Positions 29,038 to 36,777 of a DNA stretch of 64,000 bases are shown piece after piece. Numbering within the stretch: the first letter of the stretch is position 1; each line of letters starts with the position of its first letter. This stretch comes from Trabulsiella odontotermitis (GTDB lineage: Bacteria > Pseudomonadota > Gammaproteobacteria > Enterobacterales > Enterobacteriaceae). Location of the stretch: assembly GCF_030053895.1 (NCBI RefSeq), contig NZ_CP125781.1:372001-436000 (forward strand). The letters run 5' to 3'. The position numbers and the translations under genes are program-made. Under the pieces are notes generated by a model. It was not told the DNA's origin, did not search any database, and saw only the letters and a list, made by a program, of their open reading frames with translations.

Positions 29038-29670
29038 TTATTTCTTGTGCTTATCCCAAAAATGGGCAAAGTTTTTTTCATTAATTGACTTCATCTTTGC
29101 TTTTCTATTTTTAATTTTTTTGATTTTTTCCTCCACTTCTTCAGGGGAAAGTTTTCTATTACCTTTAATCTCCATAATTTCTGTAAATCCATACATATAG
29201 TTATCAACTCGTTCTTCTTCTTTAATTCCCCGCAGTACTTCAGGATGAATTTTCTCAGGAGAGTTGATGTATTCATTAATTTGAATTATTAATATTTCAA
29301 TTTTTTTATCTGAATCATATTTGTCTGCGATTTCATTGGCACCTTCGCTTTTTGCTGTCTCGATAATCTTCTTGATTACACTTTTTACCAAGTCATATGT
29401 AGCGTTTCCAATAACACCGCTCAAAGCGGCAACGCCAATAAATATTAGCCATTGTTCTGGAGGTAATAATGAAGCATAACAGTTAATCTTGCCATGTGAT
29501 TTAACTTGCTTTTCGAAAAATTGCCTATACCAAACTCCCATTTCATACGCTTGCGCTGAGCGTTCAAGTATAGCTTCATAATCATCAGGATACGCTTCCC
29601 CGCAACAATGACACTCATCGCCTTCGTACAACTCTGCACACTTGAAACATAATCTTATCGGGCTGTTCAA
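29038..29670 (-). CDS. Zinc-ribbon membrane protein, AT-rich cargo of unknown function
   Basis: A 210-residue protein on the minus strand. The TTG start at 29670 is supported by AGGAG eight bases upstream and by the N-terminal CFKC...CHCC cysteine motif (residues 8-11 and 20-23 or so), which later starts would remove. A hydrophobic stretch lies near residues 72-95 (WLIFIGVAALSGVIG), followed by a highly charged lysine/glutamate-rich tail. AT content is high. The place near the right att is where P4-like satellites often keep anti-phage genes. No family recognised. Confidence 0.72.
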   Translation of the reverse strand: MNSPIRLCFKCAELYEGDECHCCGEAYPDDYEAILERSAQAYEMGVWYRQFFEKQVKSHGKINCYASLLPPEQWLIFIGVAALSGVIGNATYDLVKSVIKKIIETAKSEGANEIADKYDSDKKIEILIIQINEYINSPEKIHPEVLRGIKEEERVDNYMYGFTEIMEIKGNRKLSPEEVEEKIKKIKNRKAKMKSINEKNFAHFWDKHKK

Positions 29671-30342
29671 TCTAAAACTCCTAACAGTGTCGTCTCAACG
29701 GATTGTGTACGCATTTGCCAAACCTAAAAAAAAGCCATAGTTAATGTAACTTTATGATTTATCATTCAAATCGAAAAATACCAATAACACATGGGGCGTA
29801 TCAGCCTAATATGATAATCATGACATGTGAAGTAAAATAGTCAACATATCGCATCCATAACATGAGGATATTACGACAAGGGAAACACTAGACTGTTAAG
29901 CCGCAGTTAAGCTTTCGCTCCTCGCTTAAAACAGACCGTCAAATTTAATAGTTTACTGCCCGGGAAAACTGTAAGATTAAGTGCTAGCTGATACATTTTA
30001 CTGGACTATTTGCTGTCAAGCTTCATTATCAGATGAAACTGAGCCAATCATTATGTGGCTTTCTTCCCACCAAAGAAAAGGTCATCTTCAACGTTAGTTG
30101 CCCATTGAAAAATTATGGTTTGTATGGCGCTTTGAAAAAGCGAAGGGACTAGCACGCGTAAGAGTCCTCTATTTACGAGATTTCTTGAGAAAAGCCGGAT
30201 TCGTTCCTGAGCACCTGAAGAAGTGACGCATTTTTTTGCATCGCTCAGCGTACTGACAAAGTAACCCTCGTGCCAGTGGCGTAATTGTCATGGGGGGAGC
30301 GGAAACTTCGTACGCACATGTATTGTTCGTGTTTGTTCGCGT
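29671..30342. other. Gene-poor right end of the island
   Basis: About 670 bases with no full gene. It should hold the promoter of the leftward cargo gene. A 42-codon open frame that may be a gene remnant is listed separately at 30098-30226. The rest shows nothing I can name. Confidence 0.5.
30098..30226 (+). pseudogene. Possible gene remnant, C-terminal fragment
   Basis: An open frame of 42 codons ends at TGA 30224-30226, with protein-like sequence (LWFVWRFEKAKGLARVRVLY, then RDFLRKAGFVPEHLKK). A stop codon lies just upstream and there is no ribosome site, so it looks like the tail of a lost gene. Origin unknown. Confidence 0.3.
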
Positions 30343-30369
30343 CGATGTGTAGTCAGCAGTGTAGTCAGT
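30343..30369 (+). repeat. Right copy of integrase arm-type-like repeat
   Basis: CGATGTGTAGTCAG then GTGTAGTCAG, 25 of 27 bases identical to 19709-19735 and in the same orientation. It ends two bases before the duplicated terminator at the right end. Confidence 0.65.
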
Positions 30370-30371
30370 TT

Positions 30372-30454
30372 AATAAAAAAGGCGCTTCCCCATGCCGAAG
30401 AGCGCCTTTTTAATCAACAGGTTAACTGGTTTTAATCAGTTCATGCCGTATTTT
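30372..30454. repeat. Right attachment site (attR) with fis terminator and fis 3' end
   Basis: 30372-30413 is the 42-base terminator copy and 30434-30454 is the end of the fis coding sequence, both duplicated at the left end. On the minus strand the hairpin GGCGCTCTTCGGCATGGGGA(AGCGCC) followed by T-run is the fis terminator. fis remains intact. Confidence 0.85.
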
Positions 30455-30732
30455 TTCAGTTTTTTACGCAGCGTGCCGCGGTTGATACCCATCATCAGGG
30501 CAGCGCGGGTCTGGTTACCACGGGTGTATTGCATCACCATGTCCAACAGGGGCTGTTCTACTTCAGCCAGTACCAGCTCATAGAGGTCATTAACATCCTG
30601 ACCGTTCAGTTGAGCAAAATAGTTCTTCAGTGCCTGCTTAACCGAATCACGCAGGGGTTTTTGGGTTACCTGATCCTGAGAGTTAACGGTAGAAACGGTC
30701 AGTACGTCAGAATTTACGCGTTGTTCGAACAT
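30436..30732 (-). CDS. fis: Nucleoid protein Fis
   Basis: A 98-residue DNA-bending nucleoid protein, the normal length. The C-terminal helix-turn-helix (residues 74-95, [23 protein letters not shown]) is present and ends KYGMN. Fis activates rRNA P1 promoters, including probably the rrn operon in this window, and controls many recombination reactions. It is co-transcribed with dusB, 25 bases upstream. The island is integrated at its 3' side without changing the protein. Confidence 0.98.
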
Positions 30733-30757
30733 AGTTCTGTCAGCTCTTTATTTCTGT

Positions 30758-31723
30758 TTACGCAAAATTTTCGAAGTATGCCTCCAACGCCTCCAGCTGT
30801 TCGCTGGCATCCTCAATGGCGTTGAATGTGCGCCGAAACTGGTCATCTGGAGCGTGCTCCTGGAGATACCAGGAGACGTGTTTGCGTGCGATTCGGTACC
30901 CTTTTGCGTGGCCGTAAAAGTCATGCAGTTCCCGAACGTGCGCGCAAAGCAAGCGCTTAACCTCTGCCAGAGGCAGCGGGGGCAGCAGCTCCCCAGTGTC
31001 CAGATAGTGCTGGATTTCCCGAAAGATCCAGGGTCTTCCCTGAGCTGCACGTCCTATCATCAGGGCATCCGCCCCCGTATAGTCGAGCACAGCTCTGGCT
31101 TTAAGCGGGTCAGTAATGTCACCATTCGCGATTACCGGAATGGAAACCTTCTGCTTAACTGCCCGAATGCTGTCGTACTCAGCGTCTCCGTTAAACAAGC
31201 AGGCGCGGGTGCGTCCGTGAATAGTCAGAGCCTGAATGCCACAGTCTTCAGCCAGTTGGGCAATCTCTTCACAGTTACGGTGTTCTGGTGCCCAGCCGGT
31301 GCGAATCTTGAGTGTGACAGGAACATCCACTGCAGTGACAACCGCGGTCAGGATCGATTTTACCTGCTCCGGGTACTGCAAGAGGGCTGAACCTGCGAGC
31401 TTACGATTCACTTTCTTAGCCGGACAGCCCATATTGATATCAATAATTTGGGCACCGCTCTCGACGTTAATACGCGCGGCCTCTGCCATCTCTTCAGGTA
31501 CGCTACCGGCGATTTGCACGGTACGAATGCCTGGTTCATCAATGTGCACCATCCGCAAACGGGACTTGTCGCTCTCCCAGACCTGCGGGTTGGAGGACAT
31601 CATCTCGGAAACGGTTAATCCTGCTCCCATCTCGTAGCACAGCGTCCGGAATGGTCTGTCAGTAATGCCAGCCATTGGTGCTGCGATCAGGCGATTTCTG
31701 AGCTGGTGGTGTCCGATGCGCAT
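30758..31723 (-). CDS. dusB: tRNA-dihydrouridine synthase B
   Basis: A 321-residue FMN enzyme that reduces uridine to dihydrouridine in the tRNA D-loop. MAGITDRPFR near residue 15 belongs to the flavin barrel, and INMGCPAKK near residue 98 holds the catalytic cysteine. First gene of the dusB-fis operon. Length equals E. coli DusB. Confidence 0.97.
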   Translation of the reverse strand: MRIGHHQLRNRLIAAPMAGITDRPFRTLCYEMGAGLTVSEMMSSNPQVWESDKSRLRMVHIDEPGIRTVQIAGSVPEEMAEAARINVESGAQIIDINMGCPAKKVNRKLAGSALLQYPEQVKSILTAVVTAVDVPVTLKIRTGWAPEHRNCEEIAQLAEDCGIQALTIHGRTRACLFNGDAEYDSIRAVKQKVSIPVIANGDITDPLKARAVLDYTGADALMIGRAAQGRPWIFREIQHYLDTGELLPPLPLAEVKRLLCAHVRELHDFYGHAKGYRIARKHVSWYLQEHAPDDQFRRTFNAIEDASEQLEALEAYFENFA

Positions 31724-31762
31724 GAGTTAAGAAATGACCATACTGTGACTGCAAGGCGGCGT

Positions 31763-31791
31763 ATATTACGCATTTTTCGCGCGAGATGAAA
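31763..31791 (-). promoter_or_regulatory. dusB-fis promoter
   Basis: On the minus strand TTTCAT (31791-31786), 17 bases, TAATAT (31768-31763) and a GC-rich discriminator ACGCCGCC. This is like the growth-phase and stringently controlled E. coli fis promoter. The upstream 31792-32046 is AT-rich, consistent with Fis and CRP control, and holds no gene. Confidence 0.85.
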
Positions 31792-32046
31792 GGCCAAACT
31801 TTGAGCAATCCACTGTCATAGATCAATGAATCGCCGTCAAGCAAATACAACAAAAATAAATAATTATAATTATCATCGATTTAATGCGAGGTGGCGAAAT
31901 TCTGTTCTTTTAGAAAATCGTAAAACTTCTCACTTTTTCTTGGCTGAATCGCTGCGATCGCAAGATTTAACGCTGTTTATGTGAACAAAAAAGCGCATCG
32001 TAATGAGATCAGGCTCTCATTTCTGTCATTCATTCGGCACGGGTTG

Positions 32047-32075
32047 TAAACAAAACGCGGCCCGGAGACCGCGTT
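32047..32075 (-). terminator. Terminator of prmA
   Basis: On the minus strand AACGCGG and CCGCGTT pair around an eight-base loop, followed by TTGTTT. It lies 8 bases after the prmA stop. Confidence 0.85.
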
Positions 32076-32082
32076 GTGCTGT

Positions 32083-32964
32083 TTACTTTTTGAGCCCGGT
32101 GATCCGACACCACTCTTCTTTCTCAACCACCGGATCGAGGGTAAAGAGATCGGCGTAGGCGTCGCATACGCTGTCCGCCTGGCTGGCGAGGATACCTGAA
32201 AGCCCCAGTAAACCGCCCTCAACGGGCAGCACGCTGATTAACGGCGCCAGTTCACGTAACGGGCCTGCCAGGATGTTTGCGACCACCACATCGGCTTTCA
32301 TGGCCTCTGGCTGGTCTTTCGGCAAATAGAGCTCCAGACGCTCAGAAACGCCGTTACGCTCCGCGTTGTCGCGGCTGGCCTGAATCGCCTGTGGATCGAT
32401 ATCAATGCCGATCGCTTTGGCGGCACCCAGTTTCAGCGCGGCGATGGCGAGGATCCCGGAGCCGCAACCGAAGTCGATCACCGTTTTGCCGTTTAGATCG
32501 AGGCCGTCAAGCCATTGCAGACACAGCGAGGTCGTTGGATGCGTACCGGTGCCGAAGGCCAGACCCGGGTCGAGCATCACGTTGACCGCATTTGCATCGG
32601 GAATTTCGCGCCAGCTCGGGCAAATCCACAGTCGTTCGCCGAAGCGCATCGGGTGGAAGTTATCCATCCATTCGCGCTCCCAGTCTTTATCTTCCAGTTG
32701 TTCGATTTTGTGCGCAAAACCCGCGCCCAACAACGGATGATGTTCGAGGATCGCCACCACTGCTTTCATATCGCTTTCGGCATCAAAAAGGCCGATGACG
32801 TCGGTGTCGCCCCACAGGCGCGTTTCACCCGGCAACGGCTCGAACACTGGCGTGTCGTGGGTATCCTGAAAAGTAATCGACACCGCACCCGCTTCCATCA
32901 GCGCATCGCTCAGCTCCTCAGCATTCGCGCCTGTGGTGTTCAGTTTCATTTGGATCCATGGCAT
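32083..32964 (-). CDS. prmA: Ribosomal protein L11 methyltransferase
   Basis: A 293-residue SAM-dependent enzyme that trimethylates ribosomal protein L11 at several lysines and the N-terminus. The N-terminal L11-recognition domain (about 1-60) is followed by the methyltransferase fold with VIDFGCGSGILAIAALKLGA (near 162) as the SAM site. The gene lies 11 bases after panF. Non-essential in E. coli. Confidence 0.96.
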   Translation of the reverse strand: MPWIQMKLNTTGANAEELSDALMEAGAVSITFQDTHDTPVFEPLPGETRLWGDTDVIGLFDAESDMKAVVAILEHHPLLGAGFAHKIEQLEDKDWEREWMDNFHPMRFGERLWICPSWREIPDANAVNVMLDPGLAFGTGTHPTTSLCLQWLDGLDLNGKTVIDFGCGSGILAIAALKLGAAKAIGIDIDPQAIQASRDNAERNGVSERLELYLPKDQPEAMKADVVVANILAGPLRELAPLISVLPVEGGLLGLSGILASQADSVCDAYADLFTLDPVVEKEEWCRITGLKK

Positions 32965-32975
32965 GGCAAAACTCT

Positions 32976-34427
32976 TTATTTATCAGTAGTCAAAACAGGG
33001 GCTTCCGCCAGCGGCTGACCGAAACGGTTACCGATGATGAAAGCCAGCAAACTCAGTAGTAATGAGGGCACAATCGGGTGGAAACCCAGGTACTGGATGT
33101 TGAAAGTCGCCAGCACAGCGTACAGCACGCCGCCGACGATCATCGCGCTGAGCGCACCCGCGGCGTTTGCGCGTTCCCAGTACAGACCCAGCACCAGCGG
33201 CCACAGAAACACCGCTTCCAGCCCGCCGAACGCCAGCAGGTTGAGCCAGATGATCATTTCTGGCGGACGCCATGCGGCGAGCAACAGTAAAACGCCCAGA
33301 ATTAGCGTTATCCCGGAAGACATCCGCTTCAGTCGCGTTTCGTTATGGATCTGCTCCGGACGCAGATTCAGGTAGAGATCTTTAATGATCGTAGCGGAAC
33401 TTTGCAGCAACTGGGCGTTGATCGTCGACATGATCGCCGCCATCGGTGCCGCCAGGAAAATCCCTGCGGCAAACGGCGGCAGGACTTTCACCATCAGGGT
33501 CGGGATCACCTGATCGGGAATCGTCAGATCCGGAAGTACCGCCCGGCCCAGCGCGCCCGCCAGATGCATTCCCAGCATCAGTACGGCGACAACAATGGTG
33601 CCCAGGATAATGCCCCGATGCACGGCTTTACTGTCTTTATAGGAGATGCACCGCACGGCGGTGTGCGGCAGACCAATCACGCCGAAACAGACCAGCACCC
33701 AGAATGAGGTCATAAAGGTCGGCGAAAGAATATTGTCGGCTCCCTGCGGCGTCACCAGCTTAGGATCGATATGCTCCAGCGTTTCTACCGCGCCAGACAA
33801 CCCTCCAGCGGCATGAACAACCCCGATCAGCAGCACGATGGTGCCGATCAGCATCACCAGCCCCTGCATCGCATCATTGAGCACACTGGCGCGAAAACCA
33901 CCGTACGCCGTGTACAACGCAATGCTGATGCCGAAAATCAACAGGCCGGTTTCATAAGGGATGCCCGCCGCCGTTTCCAGCAGGCGTGCGCCGCCAATGA
34001 ACTGCACGGTCATCGCGCCGATAAAAGCGACCAGCAGGCTCAGACTGGCCAGCCAGACCAGCAGGTGGCTATGGTAGCGCGCGAAAAGCATATCGTTCAG
34101 CGTCACGGCATTGTAGCGGCGCGCCAGAATGGCGAATTTTTTCCCCAGCACGCCCAGCGACAGCCACACAGCGGGAAGTTGGATCATCGCCAGCAGCACC
34201 CAGCCAAGACCGTATTTATAGGCCGCACCTGGACCACCAATAAACGAACTGGCGCTGATGTAGGTCGCGGTCAGCGTCATCGCCAGCACAAATCCCCCCA
34301 TTGAACGACTGCCGAGGAAGTACTCATTGAGGAAGGTGCCGGTGGCGCGCTTGCGCATCGCATAGAGTGACAGGCCAAAGACCACCAGCAGGTAGGCGAT
34401 GAGTGGCACTATGATTTCAGCCTGCAT
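32976..34427 (-). CDS. panF: Sodium/pantothenate symporter PanF
   Basis: A 483-residue inner-membrane transporter of the SSS family with about 12 helices that imports pantothenate with sodium. The conserved GPGAAYKYGLGW and the VHRGIILGTIV regions match PanF. The frame is open to 34451, but ATG 34427 (MQAEIIVPL) gives the family length. It overlaps the end of yhdT by 11 bases. Confidence 0.95.
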   Translation of the reverse strand: MQAEIIVPLIAYLLVVFGLSLYAMRKRATGTFLNEYFLGSRSMGGFVLAMTLTATYISASSFIGGPGAAYKYGLGWVLLAMIQLPAVWLSLGVLGKKFAILARRYNAVTLNDMLFARYHSHLLVWLASLSLLVAFIGAMTVQFIGGARLLETAAGIPYETGLLIFGISIALYTAYGGFRASVLNDAMQGLVMLIGTIVLLIGVVHAAGGLSGAVETLEHIDPKLVTPQGADNILSPTFMTSFWVLVCFGVIGLPHTAVRCISYKDSKAVHRGIILGTIVVAVLMLGMHLAGALGRAVLPDLTIPDQVIPTLMVKVLPPFAAGIFLAAPMAAIMSTINAQLLQSSATIIKDLYLNLRPEQIHNETRLKRMSSGITLILGVLLLLAAWRPPEMIIWLNLLAFGGLEAVFLWPLVLGLYWERANAAGALSAMIVGGVLYAVLATFNIQYLGFHPIVPSLLLSLLAFIIGNRFGQPLAEAPVLTTDK

Positions 34428-34659
34428 GGTCATCCTCCAGCGGTATATCACGATAGATAAACCGTACCATTGCCCAGCAGAGCAGAATAAACACCAGCGG
34501 TATCAATAAACAGGCCATTTCAAACCAGTGCGGCAGACCGGTAAATCCCTGCGCAGAATCAGGTAAGTAAGCGGTCACCAACCAGGCGAAAAGATAGAGC
34601 AGGGTGAGCCACAGCGCCCAGCGTGCTTCCTTGTGAGCCTGAACAAATCGTTTGTCCAC
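34417..34659 (-). CDS. yhdT: YhdT, small two-helix membrane protein
   Basis: An 80-residue protein with two predicted membrane helices (around residues 17-34 and 48-67) and the tail RDIPLEDD, as in E. coli YhdT. The start is GTG at 34659, behind AGAGGA, giving DKRFVQAHKEARWAL; upstream codons do not match the family. Function unknown; it is always paired with panF. In E. coli it follows accC directly; here a sugar cluster lies between. Confidence 0.9.
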   Translation of the reverse strand: MDKRFVQAHKEARWALWLTLLYLFAWLVTAYLPDSAQGFTGLPHWFEMACLLIPLVFILLCWAMVRFIYRDIPLEDDHAG

Positions 34660-34752
34660 GGAAGAGGTCCTCTTCATGGTGTTACAACCAGAAACGGGCA
34701 ATTCTACGGCAACTCACCGTTGAGGGAAAATCCTCTGACAGGAAAAAACGCG

Positions 34753-35712
34753 TCAGCGCTGGCGACGCAGGAAATCGTCGATCTCAGAAAGCGAAGCAAT
34801 CCCTTCCATCGGCCCCTGTTGCGTGACCGCGATAGCGCCGCTGGCATTGGCGTAATGCAGGGCTTCTGTTGCCGGAAGGCCTGAGAGGAACAGCGTCACG
34901 AACGTGGCGCCGAAACAGTCGCCCGCACCGGTCGGATCAACCGTTTCTACCGTATAGCCCGGAAGATGCAACGTCTGCAGTTCGCCATCCTGCAGATGAT
35001 AATAACTGGCACCGCGCTGAGCGCGTTTGACCACCACATGTTTCACGCCAGCCTGTAGCAGATCACTGATGATCTGCTCTTCACTGAGGTTTTTATGCCG
35101 GGCAAAGAAGGGGAGCTCGCTTTCACTCGGCAGAAAGATGTCGGTGTACTCAATCAGATAATCAAATGCCTGTTCCATTTCGGGAATGTTCAGCATTTCT
35201 TTACGGATATTGGGATCAAAAGAGACCGTGCCGCCCGCGGCTTTGATCGCCATCATCGCTTTGCGCGTGGCGTCGATCATGCGAAATGAAAACAGCGATG
35301 ACCCCATGATGTGGATATGCTGGCATTGTTGCAGCAGTTGCTGGTCGATATCTTTTTCCGTAAACAGGCCACAGGCGCTGTCAGGGATATTAAAGATAAA
35401 ATCGCGCTCCTGCGGGCTCTGGTAGCTGACGAACGCGGTGCCAGTGACGGCATTATTCATCACGCGGATACCATCAACGATCACGCCTTCATGGCGCAGT
35501 CGCTCAATATTGAGACGGCCAAAGTCATCATTGCCGACGCAGCCGAAAATCATTGCGCGATGGCCTAATCTGGCGACCTGAGCGGCGAAAATCGCGGGGG
35601 CTCCGCTGGGGAATGGGCCAACAAATTCGCCGGGATGGGTGAATTTCTGATGTGGATTGCGGGATAAAAATTCAACCAGTAATTCGCCTATTGTACAAAG
35701 GGTAAGTCCCAC
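34753..35712 (-). CDS. PfkB-family sugar kinase (first of two)
   Basis: A 319-residue ribokinase-fold kinase. N-terminal GELLVEF, the substrate glycine region FPSGAPAIFAAQ, and the C-terminal anion hole with catalytic base DPTGAGDCFGA (near residue 255) are intact. GTG 35712 lies 10 bases after the regulator gene, behind GAGAGG. It resembles enzymes annotated as tagatose kinase, but substrate assignment is uncertain. It is clearly paralogous to the kinase at 41215 and identical in length. Confidence 0.85.
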   Translation of the reverse strand: MGLTLCTIGELLVEFLSRNPHQKFTHPGEFVGPFPSGAPAIFAAQVARLGHRAMIFGCVGNDDFGRLNIERLRHEGVIVDGIRVMNNAVTGTAFVSYQSPQERDFIFNIPDSACGLFTEKDIDQQLLQQCQHIHIMGSSLFSFRMIDATRKAMMAIKAAGGTVSFDPNIRKEMLNIPEMEQAFDYLIEYTDIFLPSESELPFFARHKNLSEEQIISDLLQAGVKHVVVKRAQRGASYYHLQDGELQTLHLPGYTVETVDPTGAGDCFGATFVTLFLSGLPATEALHYANASGAIAVTQQGPMEGIASLSEIDDFLRRQR

Positions 35713-35722
35713 TGATGCCCTC

Positions 35723-36553
35723 TCATTCCTGGAGTCTTTCGCGATTCGACCAGGTGAAACATTCATTGTTGGTATACAGGGTGACAAAATCAGCATCATA
35801 TAATTGTTGCTGATATTGCTCGTTAATACTGTGGCAGACGATCACATTTTCGGTCTGATTGAGATGGCCGATGGTGGCGGTTGCCGCGCCGGATGTCGCT
35901 GCCATCAGGATCGTTTTACTGCGTGCGTTATCAAAACAGAGCTGCCAGGCCATCGCCAGTTCGGGGAAATCGATCCCCAGCGTACCGTCAGCGTCGATGC
36001 TGTTCACTTCCATAATACTGTGCGTAATGGTGTGATGCTGAAGCGCCTGTTCGAGTGATTTTCCTGCCAGGATCCCGTCAGGTCGCAGCATTTCGCTGCC
36101 GGCCAGAATGATATCGCCTTCAATATACTGATTCGCCAGCAGCGCGCTTTCCGGATCGTTGGTGATCAGGCGGATTTTTTTCAATCCATTAAGTAAAGGA
36201 ATGAGTCGGCGGCACAGAGCGCCATGACCGAGGAACAAGGTATCCCGGTCGCGAATCAGCCGCATACCGTGACGGGCGATTTCCATCTGTTGCGCCAGCG
36301 GAGGCATGGCCACCAGCGGCACGGGTTCATAGTCGGTTTGCAGAACAGGCGTGGCGATAGCGCCGCCAAATGAGCGCTTCAGGTAACCCTGTTGCTCCAG
36401 ATAGCTCAGATCGCCGCGGATTGTTACACCAGAGACACCCAGCTGCGCTGAGAGCTCGTCGACTTTGATTTCTCCCTGAACGCTGACGATTTCAGCGATT
36501 TTTAGTCTGCGTTTCAGCAGATTAGATGATTTCCTGGGCACGACGACACTCAT
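35723..36553 (-). CDS. DeoR/GlpR-family sugar-operon regulator
   Basis: A 276-residue regulator with the N-terminal DeoR helix-turn-helix (residues about 18-60; VDELSAQLGVSGVTIRGDL) and a sugar-phosphate-binding DeoRC domain. It is divergent from the aldolase-transporter operon and co-directional with the first kinase. It probably represses both directions until a phosphorylated sugar appears, as for GatR and AgaR; that is inference from family and position. Confidence 0.88.
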   Translation of the reverse strand: MSVVVPRKSSNLLKRRLKIAEIVSVQGEIKVDELSAQLGVSGVTIRGDLSYLEQQGYLKRSFGGAIATPVLQTDYEPVPLVAMPPLAQQMEIARHGMRLIRDRDTLFLGHGALCRRLIPLLNGLKKIRLITNDPESALLANQYIEGDIILAGSEMLRPDGILAGKSLEQALQHHTITHSIMEVNSIDADGTLGIDFPELAMAWQLCFDNARSKTILMAATSGAATATIGHLNQTENVIVCHSINEQYQQQLYDADFVTLYTNNECFTWSNRERLQE

Positions 36554-36594
36554 TATTTGCCTGCGATGTCAGACACTATAGCGTTATGGCTTTT

Positions 36595-36730
36595 TCTTTG
36601 AAACTTTCATTTAGTAAAAATACCTGTCAGTTAAGTTAAATTTCGTAAGTTATTTTTTGACGGCTTGAACCTGGTCACGCTTTTCTGCTTATTTTGTGTG
36701 CTACGTTTCTTTCAAAATGAAAGTTAAACG
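36595..36730. promoter_or_regulatory. Operator candidates for the DeoR-type regulator
   Basis: CTTTCA (36709-36714) and TGAAAG (36718-36723) form a perfect inverted repeat with three bases between. GAAACTTTC (36600-36608) with CTTTCATTT lies near the regulator start. CTTTC-rich boxes are typical of DeoR-family operators such as AgaR. The divergent promoters lie in 36554-36777. Confidence 0.55.
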
Positions 36731-36777
36731 TTGATTTCTTCGTTTTGTAAGAGACGAGCGCATAACCAGGAGCTGAG

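Larger units (their letters stand above)
19510..30454 (+). mobile_element. Phage satellite (PICI-like island) integrated at the 3' side of fis
   Basis: About 10.9 kb bounded by direct repeats of the fis terminator (42 bases) and of the fis 3' end (21 bases). Contents in order: tyrosine integrase, small HTH-like protein, AlpA, ribbon-helix-helix regulator, Icd-like gene, small genes, RepA-like helicase, repeat-rich candidate origin, unknown cargo, capsid, decoration protein, second AlpA, lambda-type cos, Nu1-like protein and an unknown zinc-ribbon membrane protein. No large terminase, portal, tail, holin or lysin gene is present. Size and content fit a cos-packaged phage-inducible chromosomal island. 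Exact ends depend on which repeat was the crossover core. Confidence 0.88.
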
